DNA from: Paenibacillus camerounensis
GTDB lineage: Bacteria > Bacillota > Bacilli > Paenibacillales > Paenibacillaceae
DNA: 64,000 nt
Direction: 5' to 3'
Assembly (NCBI RefSeq): GCF_000723885.1
Contig: NZ_CCDG010000040.1
Coordinates: 1-64,000, forward strand
The notes under the pieces are model-generated. The model was given only the letters and a program-made list of their open reading frames with translations. It did not search any database and was not told the DNA's origin. This document shows positions 43,101 to 51,656 of the stretch, in pieces (within the stretch, counting starts at the first letter, position 1; each line of letters starts with the position of its first letter). The translations under genes were made by a program, and so were the position numbers.

Positions 43101-45553
43101 GCAGCGCATGCAGCATCGGCTTCTTCAATATGATGGGTAAGATAACCGCACTGGGCCAGTAGCCGGTATATTTCCGCAGCCGGAAGCTCTGCATCCTCCC
43201 AGGCATTATCCGGCAGCTGCGGGAGCACCGCTTCCAGCAGCGCATAGGCCGAATCGTAACCGAAGGCTGCTTTTGCTTTGCGGGCTGCCCGCAGGTTAAG
43301 CCGGATTACCTCATTGATTTCCGCCCGGCCGTCGATGAACTCCAGACCTTTGTTCATGTGGGCGGCAATATCGACAACCCGTTCTTCCACTTCCTCAGCA
43401 GAGAGATTATCCAGCAGTACTTTACCAATTCTAAGATGAAGCTGCCTGCTGTCCTTTTCATCTAACATCTGATAGAAAGCCTGCTGTATACGGTCGTGGG
43501 CAAAACGGAATGAAATGCCCAGTTCCTGCTCAGGTCCAGCATCCGTCTCGTCCAAATAACCGGAAAATATCGTATAGCTGGCATCTGAAGGGATAATTAG
43601 CTCCTCATCAACCGCAGTTGCAATAGCCCGGGCTATACGGCTCCGCGGCTCTCCGCTGATCAGCTTCAGCAGACTGAAGTCGAACCTGCTGCCTGTTGCC
43701 GCGCATAACATCAGCATACTGCGGGCTTCCTGCGGCAGATTAATCAGCTTCATCATCAGAAACTCAACAATGTTCTCATTTACAGGCAAACTTAATATCT
43801 GTTCCAGCTGCCAGCTCCAGTTGCCCTGCAGCTCATCGAAGGTTAAATATCCGCTGCGGTATAATTCCTTCAGCAATTCGCTGACAAAAAAGGAATTTCC
43901 CTTCGTCCGCTTGTAGATTACTTCCGCCAGCATGTCCACCCGCTCACGCGGGCTGTAAAGCGTATCCGAAATCAGCATATTTACATCTAGCACAGTCAGA
44001 GGCTCCAGTCTGATCACGCCTACCTGACGGCTCTTTTCTACCTTGGCAACAGTAGTAAACAGAAGCTGGCTTTCATGGACTTCATTTCCTCTGTATGAGC
44101 AGACTATGAACAGCCTGCGCAGCTGATGATCCAGAAGCAGCCGTTCGACAAGCTGCAGGCTGGAGTAATCAGCCCACTGCAGATCGTCCAGGAACAGCAC
44201 CAGCGGGCGTTCATTCAGAGTGATGCCTTCAATGAATTTGGCAAAGGTAAGGAAGAAACGGTTCGTCTCCTCAGCAGGATTAAGCGGCTCTATCTCAGGC
44301 TGTACACCTATCCAGTCAGCAAGCTCCGGTATCAGGCCAGCGATCAGGCTGCCGTTCCCGTCCAGCCCAGAGACCAGGGCCTGTGCTATCATCTGCTTAT
44401 AGCCGGCATCAGGGTTATCCAGCAGCTGGCTGACCAGCCGGCGGAAGGCCTGGATAATAGCGCTGAAAGGAATGTTGCGGTTGTACTGGTCAAACTTTCC
44501 TTCGGCGAACCAGCCCTTTTCCTCACTGATTGACTTATGCAGCTCATGGACCAGCGCTGTTTTACCGACGCCAGCCTCACCGGTAACCAGCATCAGCTGC
44601 GGCTGGCCGCTGACACTTTGCCGGAAGGCCTCTATGAGCCTGGCAAGCTCTGCTTCACGGCCATATATTTTCTCGGGAATGCGGAACACATTATGCCGGT
44701 CGTCCTCTCCGATTACAAAGCCTGATTCTCCGGCCAGCACTTTTTTCAGGTCCGCCTTAATTCCGTAAGCGCTGCGGTATCTCTCCTCCGAAGATTTCTC
44801 CATCAGCTTCATTATGATATCGGAAAGCTCACGGGACACTCTGCCGCCGGTCAGCTGATACGGAGGAACGGCTTCCTTGGCGATAATGGAATAGATCTGT
44901 TCCAGCATCTCCTGTGTGATAAAAGGCCTGCTTCCGGTCATAAGCTCATAGAGCACCACACCCAGGGAGTAGTAATCACTACGGTAATCTATATTGCGGT
45001 TCATCCGTCCGGTCTGTTCAGGAGAAATATACTGGATGCTGCCCTCCAGCACGCCGCTGTTCTGGAATTCCCGTTTTTCCTTCGGCAGCTTCACAGCCAG
45101 ATCGAAATCGATCAGCTGCACCACATCCCGCTCCCTGTTCCAGATAATATTGGAGGGCTTAATGTCCTTATGAATGACGTTATGCTCATGTACCGCACCG
45201 AGAATATCTACGATTCTAATCGCCAGCCTGAGCAGCGTTGCCGTATCCGGAACATCCGTTTCCATAATTTCTTTGAGAGAACGTCCATGGATATCCTCCA
45301 GCACCATAACGTAAAAGCCGTTTGTTTCCTCAAGCTTAAGGGGTTTGATTACACCATAGAGCTGTGCGCTGAGCTCCTTCAGCAGCCTGTACTCCTGCTT
45401 GAACCGCATTACTGCTTCCGGGTTGGTAAATTCAGCCTTCAGTACTTTTAAAATAACCGTATCACCGGATAAAGGATCTCTGCATCTGTAAACCGATTTC
45501 GCATACTGATCTGAAATGGTCTCCAGAATCTGATAGTTATCCAACGCAATCAT
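40130..45553 (-). CDS. Giant Ser/Thr kinase-AAA ATPase-GAF-PAS-GGDEF sensor protein
   Basis: A 1807-residue protein. Residues 8-275 are a Ser/Thr kinase with catalytic loop HKDIKPSNI (HRD changed to HKD) and DFDLAV where DFG is usual. An AAA_16/NACHT-like ATPase follows: Walker A GEAGVGKTA near 330 and Walker B PLVLFLDDLQWAD near 455. Residues about 700-1280 are helical repeats. A GAF domain (about 1335-1490) and a PAS domain (about 1500-1620) precede a coiled coil. The C-terminus is a GGDEF domain with LDIDYFKKYND and RLGGEEF, so cyclic di-GMP synthesis is expected. The ATG at 45553 follows GGAG. It is co-transcribed with the membrane protein 13 bp upstream. Confidence 0.92.
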   Translation of the reverse strand: MIALDNYQILETISDQYAKSVYRCRDPLSGDTVILKVLKAEFTNPEAVMRFKQEYRLLKELSAQLYGVIKPLKLEETNGFYVMVLEDIHGRSLKEIMETDVPDTATLLRLAIRIVDILGAVHEHNVIHKDIKPSNIIWNRERDVVQLIDFDLAVKLPKEKREFQNSGVLEGSIQYISPEQTGRMNRNIDYRSDYYSLGVVLYELMTGSRPFITQEMLEQIYSIIAKEAVPPYQLTGGRVSRELSDIIMKLMEKSSEERYRSAYGIKADLKKVLAGESGFVIGEDDRHNVFRIPEKIYGREAELARLIEAFRQSVSGQPQLMLVTGEAGVGKTALVHELHKSISEEKGWFAEGKFDQYNRNIPFSAIIQAFRRLVSQLLDNPDAGYKQMIAQALVSGLDGNGSLIAGLIPELADWIGVQPEIEPLNPAEETNRFFLTFAKFIEGITLNERPLVLFLDDLQWADYSSLQLVERLLLDHQLRRLFIVCSYRGNEVHESQLLFTTVAKVEKSRQVGVIRLEPLTVLDVNMLISDTLYSPRERVDMLAEVIYKRTKGNSFFVSELLKELYRSGYLTFDELQGNWSWQLEQILSLPVNENIVEFLMMKLINLPQEARSMLMLCAATGSRFDFSLLKLISGEPRSRIARAIATAVDEELIIPSDASYTIFSGYLDETDAGPEQELGISFRFAHDRIQQAFYQMLDEKDSRQLHLRIGKVLLDNLSAEEVEERVVDIAAHMNKGLEFIDGRAEINEVIRLNLRAARKAKAAFGYDSAYALLEAVLPQLPDNAWEDAELPAAEIYRLLAQCGYLTHHIEEADAACAALLEHTGGRMDRAGIYELQADHYMYLGMMKEAIAAGRQGLQEMGIQIPQRVGMASVLKELVKIKAALRGRTADDIFASEEMKDPEMLLIMRLLINFIPPAFISGETSLFGLAVLKKVGLTLKYGNSPESALAFIGYSMLLSGFGDVKGAFEFGRLGIRINDKFNDLQWRGAAHVLYTLFSHTWTEPWDTLQDWFTTSIEASLRTGDLLYLAHSCFYVNLWNPEMDLATNLQESNRMIAMIESTKYKESLATAQLVRQYYRNLLGEMGDNRSFSDDSFDEVSMLRDLELAKYNSGIAIYYIYKMKLLFTYESYEEALVYIDKAYPIIGALAGSAFMEEFSLYTFLNLAYSYPGLRGLARSKARRRMKKELDRVRKWAKHAPGTFRQHEMLMKAEWARISGRDDEAGRYYDLAIEASEQGTFVRYKALSNELAAKFYYTKQFNEFAAYLLRQSVYYYSIWGAKAKIQLLKSKYPDIIRKINTKEFLHGRTVSDYTESIDLDSMIMASQAISKEIELDNLLEALMQIVIKNAGAQRGCIRMTGGSGLLVEGEYLAEEDRISVRVQSRSTFDNLPDSILRQVEESGETLIYNDAFSETQFVNDPYIVGHRPKSMVCMPLINQNKTVAVIYLENNLVTGVFTKERMKIINLLSREMVFSLENASLYSELERSEEKYRELVNNMQDGIFITQNFICKYANEALAGMLGYEVEEMLEQPFDSFLIPEEREKVMHYYSRRVEGKPVPFEYETRLLHKDQIHEVIVIHKVTLINYMDNLAIQGTVKDITQRKQAEEELLRHKEHLEELVAERTKELELNNEELNRYIGMIEQISNTDELTGLYNRRYFNKVFREEVEGTAAAQKYLSYLMLDIDYFKKYNDTYGHYEGDNVLRKVGNMLHELAERADGFAIRLGGEEFGIVVTGFTPAQSREYAETIRRGIADLRIPHTMSPQFGIVTVSIGVACVLGGNAGEEDIYKLGDDALYQSKAEGRNRVTLFQ

Positions 45554-45566
45554 GCCCACTCCACCT

Positions 45567-46733
45567 TTAGCGATTCTTCCCGTTCAACTCAAAATCGGCA
45601 TCAAATTTAAATACATAGGCTGCGATAAGCCACACAATCCAGCAATTCACGCCAAAGAAAAGATACCCGTAATAACCCAGAATCGGCATCTCGGAGAAAA
45701 TATGAATCTTATCCAGATACGGGACCGAATACTTCCAGTAATTCGGATTAGTAGGGATGGAATCGTGGAACCATTCACTGCCGAAGTTCCAGAACTCCCA
45801 GAAGAACCCGTTGCATAAGGTAGCCAGCGCAATCAGAATAATCCGTGACCAGTCACCGTTCTTGACCGGGGTGAACGGAGTCCAGTAGCCGCAGAGAGCC
45901 ATGGCAGCTGAAAGCATGGGCACAAGAGCGACCCACAGCACCCAGAACAGAAGATAAGGATAATAACCCATACCGAAGGCCAAAAATAACCCGATTACAA
46001 AATAAATGATTAACAGTGCTTTAGATACGTTAAGTTTCGGCCCGTTGCTGTAACGCTCCTTGAGTCCTTTAAAGGTTCCCAGCAGCAGATACCATTCAAC
46101 GATTGCCGGAAGCACAGTTGTATAGGACAGCGAAAACCAGAAGACGTTACCGAAGTTAGAGAAAATATCCTCATTCGGGTAATACCAGTTCTCTATTACA
46201 AAAAAATTCAGGTATTCAAAAGCGAACCAGCTGAAGCAGGATACAACCGCCAACAGCTGCATTAGGTGGGGCTTGCGTGAGATGATTGAATTGCCGCCCG
46301 TCCGTTTATAGACTATCCCGTCCAAAATCAGGATGAAGGACCACCAGAGCGGGACAAAGGTATAATTCTCTGCCGGCTCAAACAGATCCAGCCGGGCCCA
46401 CATCAGAAACCAGCTGACCCCAAGCACTGGGAGACTCCACCAGAACCACACAGGAAAAGCAGTCTTACCTGCCTGGGGCCGGGAGATCTGCGGAGAGACC
46501 TTGAATCCGAACAAACGGGGAAATGCAAGCACCAGTGTAATCAGCAGTGCAACGATGCAGGCAAGCGAAAAATACAGCAGGCTGAATCCGGGATCTGCTT
46601 CAACTTTCTGCGCAGGAAAATCTCCATACCCGGGTGGAAGGCCCTTCCACTTAGCCAGACTGCCGAGCAACGGCAGTAAAAAAATCAAAATAAATGTAAC
46701 AATTAAAAAAATCGTCTTTTGGCCTTTTTTCAC
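45567..46733 (-). CDS. Polytopic membrane protein, unknown function
   Basis: A 388-residue protein with about ten hydrophobic helices, unusually rich in Trp, Phe and Tyr (WFAFEYLNFFVIENWYYPN, FFWEFWNFGSEWFHD). I do not recognise a characterised family. The start is GTG at 46733 behind GAGGGG. Its stop lies 13 bp before the giant kinase/diguanylate cyclase gene, so the two are one operon. The membrane protein could be a sensor or target of that kinase; this is inference from position only. Confidence 0.72.
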   Translation of the reverse strand: MKKGQKTIFLIVTFILIFLLPLLGSLAKWKGLPPGYGDFPAQKVEADPGFSLLYFSLACIVALLITLVLAFPRLFGFKVSPQISRPQAGKTAFPVWFWWSLPVLGVSWFLMWARLDLFEPAENYTFVPLWWSFILILDGIVYKRTGGNSIISRKPHLMQLLAVVSCFSWFAFEYLNFFVIENWYYPNEDIFSNFGNVFWFSLSYTTVLPAIVEWYLLLGTFKGLKERYSNGPKLNVSKALLIIYFVIGLFLAFGMGYYPYLLFWVLWVALVPMLSAAMALCGYWTPFTPVKNGDWSRIILIALATLCNGFFWEFWNFGSEWFHDSIPTNPNYWKYSVPYLDKIHIFSEMPILGYYGYLFFGVNCWIVWLIAAYVFKFDADFELNGKNR

Positions 46734-46816
46734 GACAATACCCCTCTGATTATGTAGTCTAAAAGTCGAATTTTGTTGATTGCTATCTATTCGCTGCCCC
46801 CCCAGATTATTCCTTC

Positions 46817-47209
46817 TTATTTCCCCCGGGACTTACAGAAGCCGACAGAGTTTGGTGATGAATTCACGGTAAGCTGCTGTACTCCTTCTTTTGCTAGCTT
46901 ATCTGTAACATAATTCAGCAGGCTTTTACCGACTCCCGTGCCTTTCGCTTCATTACTTACGAACAGCAGGACAATATGGTTGTTATTCCTGACTTCTATT
47001 ATCCCTGCGGGCTTACCGCCGGTGCTGGAATAATAAATAATATGACCGCTGTTCAAGCGTTCCCGGATTGCCTCAGGTGTCGTAATTCTATAAAACTCAT
47101 TAATGCCCTCTGACGAATAGTATTGTGAAATATAGGTATCGAAAGACTCCCGGATCAGACTATGAATTCCGTTCTCTTCACCGTAAGCAAGCTGAGCAAT
47201 ATCCGGCAT
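46817..47209 (-). CDS. Small GNAT acetyltransferase, C-terminus shortened
   Basis: A 130-residue acetyltransferase. The acetyl-CoA motif is LLFVSNEAKGTGVGKSLLNY near residue 80, followed by VNSSPNSVGFCKSRGK and then a stop. In relatives that helix continues as a GF-type strand of 15-25 more residues, so the end seems cut by a frame change or mutation. The AAGGAG site lies 8 nt before the ATG. It may still fold, because the cofactor core is complete. Confidence 0.72.
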   Translation of the reverse strand: MPDIAQLAYGEENGIHSLIRESFDTYISQYYSSEGINEFYRITTPEAIRERLNSGHIIYYSSTGGKPAGIIEVRNNNHIVLLFVSNEAKGTGVGKSLLNYVTDKLAKEGVQQLTVNSSPNSVGFCKSRGK

Positions 47210-47301
47210 CCATGCAACTCCTTTTTGATTAATACAGGCTGAGAAGAGCTCTTCCTTATACTAGGTATGATTCCAAGAGTTAATTTTACCCAATACAAAC
47301 C

Positions 47302-47333
47302 GAAAAGACACTAGTTATTTCTAGTGTCTTTTC
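47302..47333. other. Perfect palindromic hairpin between divergent genes
   Basis: GAAAAGACACTAG pairs with CTAGTGTCTTTTC around a 6-nt loop, with A- and T-runs inside the arms. It looks like a terminator, but it lies between two genes that both read away from it. It could be an attenuator in the leader of the gene at 47401. Confidence 0.6.
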
Positions 47334-47400
47334 AGGGCAGGAACACGGGGCGGTTTTGCCGAATTCCTTCCATAATATTTCTTTATCGGGAGGCTTTTTC

Positions 47401-48297
47401 TTGAAACAATTCATGATCGGACAATATGGCGGATTCGATAAAGAGAAATACCGGAAGGATTTCCGCAGCGGGTTCTATGGCATTGAAGCTTGTATGTTTA
47501 CCTCCGAAGAAGATACGTCCCTGCTTGTAGACGCGGCCAAAAGCAGAGGCTTTGCGATTGGTGTGCATTTTCCCTTTCGGAAAGACAGCACGAAGCTGAG
47601 GGACCCTCTTGTCCTTTCCGCTGACGATGAGGTGCGTGCTGACGCTTTCGGGCATATCGCCGGGGAACTGGACTATCTTTCTTCAATCAAGCCTGAATAT
47701 GTACTGTTCCATTACCCCAAGCCTGTTATTCTCGATGAACGGGTCGACTGGAGCAGCTGGAGGTTCGGGGACCGCCGGGAATACATCCATGAGCAAGACA
47801 CTTCATCCGGTGAATTGATTACCCGCACTGAGCAGCTGTTTCAATGGCTAGATGTACAGGGACGTAAATATCAGTTCATACCGGTGCTGGAGTTCGATGC
47901 CATCAGCCGGCTTATTTATGAGCATGATTTCCTTGAGCAGCTATTGCTCAAATATCCAAGCATCAGGCTATGCCTGGACACGGCGAGGCTGTTTCTGCAG
48001 GACAAGTTGGACCGCCGCTTTGACGCCCGCAATGTCCTTCAGACCTATACAAAGTATGCCTATCTTATTCACCTGTCAAATGTACAGATACTGGATAGTG
48101 TACAGAACAGCCACTACCCTGTGCTCCCCGAGCTACATGAGGCCGGGGGCTGGGCACCGATTGAAGCTTATCTGCAGATTATCCGGAAAGAGAATCCTCA
48201 GGTCAAAATTATGTTCGAGCACCGCTCCGACCTCATTACAGGGGAACAGCTGGAGCGCTGTTATGCCTGGGTGGATGCAATAATTAATGGTGCTTAA
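47401..48297 (+). CDS. Sugar phosphate isomerase/epimerase-like TIM barrel protein
   Basis: A 298-residue protein of the xylose-isomerase-like/AP-endonuclease-2 TIM barrel family. The features are FYGIEACMF, IGVHFPFR, VLEFDAISR, LCLDTARLFL and MFEHRSD, which place metal-binding Glu, Asp and His residues along the barrel. The substrate is unknown. The start is TTG at 47401, supported by GGGAGG 7 nt upstream; a longer frame is unsupported. It converges on the DUF429 gene. Confidence 0.78.
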   Translation: MKQFMIGQYGGFDKEKYRKDFRSGFYGIEACMFTSEEDTSLLVDAAKSRGFAIGVHFPFRKDSTKLRDPLVLSADDEVRADAFGHIAGELDYLSSIKPEYVLFHYPKPVILDERVDWSSWRFGDRREYIHEQDTSSGELITRTEQLFQWLDVQGRKYQFIPVLEFDAISRLIYEHDFLEQLLLKYPSIRLCLDTARLFLQDKLDRRFDARNVLQTYTKYAYLIHLSNVQILDSVQNSHYPVLPELHEAGGWAPIEAYLQIIRKENPQVKIMFEHRSDLITGEQLERCYAWVDAIINGA

Positions 48298-48308
48298 TCC
48301 GGTGCCTG

Positions 48309-49118
48309 TTACGGAAGCATGCGCACAACCAGACCTTCAAGCATGCGCAGCTTCCATTCTTCTTCGGAGGCGAACTCAGGCTTATGCTGTTCACTGCTCT
48401 CCAGCCCATACCTACGGAGGCAGTACGCCATCTGGATACAGGCCATCACGGCGTCTCTGGCATGAAGACTCGCTTGACCGCGGGCATCCACTGCTGCTGC
48501 CTCCGCTTCTGGACTGATGCTGATTTCAAACCCGCTGTCCACCTGCGTTCTGAAGCTGAACGGGATGCCCTGGAGAGCATCCGGGGCGCTGCTTTTGAGC
48601 TTCAATGCTCTCCAGCCGTGTCCGGGATAGATTTCATATAACCGGGATACGTCTTTCCGGTAAGGCTGAAACGGATAAACCGCCGCATCCCCTTGCAGAT
48701 TATGCAGCAGCCGGCGCGCCCCGTACACCATGGCGTGCATAGCAATCGGTGTAGAGGATACCGGACTTTTTCCGTCCACGGCAATGTCTGTCACTCGGAG
48801 ATCCCGGCTGCTTTTACCGCTGTGAATCTGGCCGAACCGCTGCTTGAACTGGTCCCTGGTGTCGCTGTAAGCCCCTCCTATGAACCTGTCCCAGGATGAG
48901 GCATACTGCTGCTCCAGGTAATATTCAGGTATCGAAAAAGGAAAATCCATCCCCCAGGGCGCTACGCTTGTCCTGATATAATAATACAGATCCAATCTGT
49001 CCTCACAGCTAAAAACCTGTTCCACCGTAAAATGGTTACCGGTCAGGCAGCCGGAGGCAATGAAGATCTTGCCTTCGGGGCTTTTGGCGCCGCTGAAATC
49101 GCAGCCGTAGATGTTCAT
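48309..49118 (-). CDS. DUF429-family protein
   Basis: A 269-residue protein. It begins with NIYGCDFSGAKSPEGKIF, typical of the DUF429 family, which has an RNase H-like fold with an acidic start. The ATG at 49118 is chosen because GAGGAG precedes it by about 10 nt. It follows the phosphotransferase-like gene by 4 bp and is probably co-transcribed. Its biochemical role is not known. Confidence 0.72.
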   Translation of the reverse strand: MNIYGCDFSGAKSPEGKIFIASGCLTGNHFTVEQVFSCEDRLDLYYYIRTSVAPWGMDFPFSIPEYYLEQQYASSWDRFIGGAYSDTRDQFKQRFGQIHSGKSSRDLRVTDIAVDGKSPVSSTPIAMHAMVYGARRLLHNLQGDAAVYPFQPYRKDVSRLYEIYPGHGWRALKLKSSAPDALQGIPFSFRTQVDSGFEISISPEAEAAAVDARGQASLHARDAVMACIQMAYCLRRYGLESSEQHKPEFASEEEWKLRMLEGLVVRMLP

Positions 49119-49122
49119 GCTC

Positions 49123-50130
49123 TCACTCTCCTCTTTTGCCGGCCGGGACATGCTCATTAAGTAATCGTTGTAACCGGTCATAATCCAGCTGTACAGCAGG
49201 AATGTTATGCTCTATCCGCATGCGGTACAGATTAAAAATCCGGATCTGATCCTCGTTAAGCTCGTCCTTATTAAGATAAAGATGCATCAGGTTATACTCG
49301 AACAGCTCCTTCAGCCGGAAGAGTAACGGCCAATAGCTTAGCATCTCTGATGACAGTGTATGCTCTTCCAGATATCCGGCAAGCAGATTCTCTGCGAGTC
49401 TCTGGCCGTAATCCCTGATATTCCCTTGCCCGGCAAATGAGTATTCCAGTGCAGAGTATAGCGGAACCACCAGGTCATACAAGTAATAATGGCGCTCGCA
49501 ATCCTGAAAATCTATGATCGTCAGCGAATCCCCCTCAACCAGCACATTTTCTAGCCAAATATCTCCGTGTATTATACCGTAGTGCTCTCTATTCCGGGGA
49601 ATGGAACGGACTTCTTGCAGTACCTGCTGTGCTGCTGCCCGGATTACAGTTTCCTCAAGCGGGATGGACTGCAGGAACTGATACTCCTTATTTTCTATCC
49701 AATCCTTAATCTGCTCTGCACGGCCTTGCTCCTGTTCATATCGCGCTCCCTCCCTATGCAGCCTGCCAATTACGCCTCCAAGCCGCTTGAACACTTCTCC
49801 GTCCCATTCCTTAAGGAGCAGATGGCCTCCCAGTGCAGCAGCGAACACAACAATATGGACGTCAGCGGCCGAATCCCAGCTTTCTACCAGCTTTCCGTCT
49901 AGAGAAGGAATTACCGGTGCAACAAAGGCCCCTGCATTCCGCAGATATAAGAGCAGCTTCACTTCCTCTTCTTGCACTTCATATGGCATATAATGACTGA
50001 CTCTTGCAAAATAAACCCCGTCATCCGACTGGCAACGGTACATTTCACTGGTAACAGCCTCGGCAGATTGCAACACTAACGGATATATTACATTAAGTGT
50101 CTTAAGTACGGATTGCTCCTTTTCATTCAC
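49123..50130 (-). CDS. Aminoglycoside phosphotransferase-family protein
   Basis: A 335-residue kinase-like protein. The catalytic loop is IIHGDIWLENVLVEG near residue 200 and the metal motif is IIDFQDCER. The N-terminal lobe is weakly conserved. The family includes aminoglycoside, choline, homoserine and spore-associated kinases, so resistance cannot be assumed. The GTG at 50130 is chosen because AAGGGGGAG precedes it; two ATGs eight codons upstream have no such site. Confidence 0.8.
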   Translation of the reverse strand: MNEKEQSVLKTLNVIYPLVLQSAEAVTSEMYRCQSDDGVYFARVSHYMPYEVQEEEVKLLLYLRNAGAFVAPVIPSLDGKLVESWDSAADVHIVVFAAALGGHLLLKEWDGEVFKRLGGVIGRLHREGARYEQEQGRAEQIKDWIENKEYQFLQSIPLEETVIRAAAQQVLQEVRSIPRNREHYGIIHGDIWLENVLVEGDSLTIIDFQDCERHYYLYDLVVPLYSALEYSFAGQGNIRDYGQRLAENLLAGYLEEHTLSSEMLSYWPLLFRLKELFEYNLMHLYLNKDELNEDQIRIFNLYRMRIEHNIPAVQLDYDRLQRLLNEHVPAGKRGE

Positions 50131-50265
50131 TGGCAGCTCCCCCTTCATATTCATGTTACACCTCTCATCATATTAGCTGCAAAAGTATATTTGTCTTTGG
50201 ACAAGGCCATGCTACAATGTGGAAAAAAAAGTTCCTGCCTTATGAACTTACGAGGAGTGAAGCTT

Positions 50266-50697
50266 GTGTCAGTTGATGTGTATTTAAATTTCAATGGAAA
50301 CTGCCGTGAAGCTGTAGAATTTTATGCCAAGGTATTCGGTATCAGCGACCCGCAGATTATGACCTTTGGCGAAGCCCCGCCGAATCCGGACTACCCGCTC
50401 CCAGAAGCAGCCAAGGCTCTGGTTATGCATGCCCGCCTGGATGTTGACGGCAGCCATGTGATGTTCTCCGATGTCTTTCCCGGCATGCCCTTTACTGCAG
50501 GCAATAATATCAGTCTGGCGCTGGTGACACGCAATGAGGAGGATGTGAAATCCTGGTTCCATCAGCTGAAGGAAGGCGGAAGCGTGACTATGGAGCTGCA
50601 GGAGACCTTCTGGTCTAAATGCTACGGGAGCCTGAAGGATAAATTCGGCATTGAATGGCAGGTCAGCCTTGAAAGCAATGAAACCGCAGGCAAATAA
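50266..50697 (+). CDS. VOC-family (PhnB/glyoxalase-like) protein
   Basis: A 143-residue protein of the vicinal oxygen chelate fold, PhnB subgroup. It shows the typical opening YLNFNGNCREAVEFYAKVF, the middle VMHARLDVDGSHVMFSD and the closing YGSLKDKFGIEWQV. Such proteins are commonly dimeric and of unknown or resistance-related function. The GTG at 50266 is chosen because GAGGAG precedes it by 8 nt. The upstream open frame is non-coding. Confidence 0.85.
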   Translation: MSVDVYLNFNGNCREAVEFYAKVFGISDPQIMTFGEAPPNPDYPLPEAAKALVMHARLDVDGSHVMFSDVFPGMPFTAGNNISLALVTRNEEDVKSWFHQLKEGGSVTMELQETFWSKCYGSLKDKFGIEWQVSLESNETAGK

Positions 50698-50883
50698 GCC
50701 TGCCTGATTCAACCCAAAATCAAAGGATATGTCAGGTCTGGCAGGGGTGGGCACACTGTCCGGAGTGGCATATCTTTTTTTATTACCCTGGATTGCTGTA
50801 TATTTATTAATGCGCTTTCAATAGAATCTGTGGTTTAATAAACATACAACTCTGCACTCATTCCACTGTAAAGGAGATTCGCC

Positions 50884-51288
50884 ATGGAAATCTCAGCATT
50901 TCTGCTGCCCAAGGATCAGGTCGCTTTTATCACCTCCTCCATGTCAATGCTCGAAGCTATCGAACAGCTGGAGCAGCATTATTATTCAGCCATTCCGATT
51001 ATTGACCATGAAGGAAAGTACGCTGGAACGCTGGCTGAAGGAGATCTGCTATGGAAGCTCAAGAATACAGCAGGGCTCAGCTTCGCTAACATGCATGAGG
51101 TTAAGGTTAGCGAGATTCAGCTGCATGTGCATAATGAGAGTGTCTACATTAAGGCTCAGATGGAGGATATGCTGACGCTTGCTGCAGACCAGAACTTCGT
51201 TCCGGTTGTTGACGGCACCGGCGTTTTTCTCGGTATTATCCGCCGCAAGGATATTATTGAATATTACACCCGGAATATAACAGACTAA
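50884..51288 (+). CDS. CBS-domain pair protein
   Basis: A 134-residue protein built of two CBS motifs (residues about 1-60 and 75-134), for example IPIIDHEGKYAGTLAEGDLL and VPVVDGTGVFLGIIRRKDII. Such pairs bind adenosine nucleotides and report energy state, but no catalytic domain is attached. AAGGAG precedes the ATG. A very strong terminator follows. Its partner is unknown. Confidence 0.9.
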   Translation: MEISAFLLPKDQVAFITSSMSMLEAIEQLEQHYYSAIPIIDHEGKYAGTLAEGDLLWKLKNTAGLSFANMHEVKVSEIQLHVHNESVYIKAQMEDMLTLAADQNFVPVVDGTGVFLGIIRRKDIIEYYTRNITD

Positions 51289-51303
51289 TCTGCAATGGAA
51301 CAA

Positions 51304-51357
51304 GGCAGCCCTGCAGACCGGCTTAACGGCGGTCTGCAGGGCTGCCCCTCTTTTTTT
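51304..51357 (+). terminator. Strong terminator after the CBS gene
   Basis: GGCAGCCCTGCAGACCG pairs with CGGTCTGCAGGGCTGCC (51304-51346), followed by TTTTTTT at 51351-51357. Confidence 0.95.
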
Positions 51358-51376
51358 ATACAAATTCATTTGCTTG

Positions 51377-51655
51377 CTATACTATCTCGAACACATTTGT
51401 CAGCCGGGTCAGTTCAAAGATCTTCAGCACATTCGGGTGCAGGGAACGTAAGCGGATCGTACCGCCGTTCTCAACGCATTTTTTGTACAAGCTGACAATT
51501 ACGCCAAGACCGGTACTGTCAATAAAGGTGCATTTCTGGAAGTCCAGCAGAAAGCGGTTCTCCCCGCTGTTAATGTAATCCCTGAGTGTTTCACGGAAAG
51601 CGCCCGCTTCATCCACAGAGAATACTGCCGGCATATCAATCGTAATCTCCTTCAA
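51377..51655 (-). CDS. STAS-domain anti-sigma factor antagonist
   Basis: A 92-residue STAS protein of the RsbV/SpoIIAA type. The phosphorylation motif is FIDSTGLGVIV, with the Ser next to Asp. It should be phosphorylated by the RsbW-like kinase and reset by the PP2C phosphatase encoded upstream in the same operon. The start is read as TTG at 51655 because GGGGTG lies 6 nt before it; a GTG three codons earlier is also possible. It directly follows the chemoreceptor stop. Confidence 0.9.
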   Translation of the reverse strand: MKEITIDMPAVFSVDEAGAFRETLRDYINSGENRFLLDFQKCTFIDSTGLGVIVSLYKKCVENGGTIRLRSLHPNVLKIFELTRLTNVFEIV

Positions 51656-51656
51656 G

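Noticed and set aside
49123-50130. Aminoglycoside resistance gene
   Set aside because: The family is broad, and the sequence shows only general phosphotransferase motifs with no resistance context.
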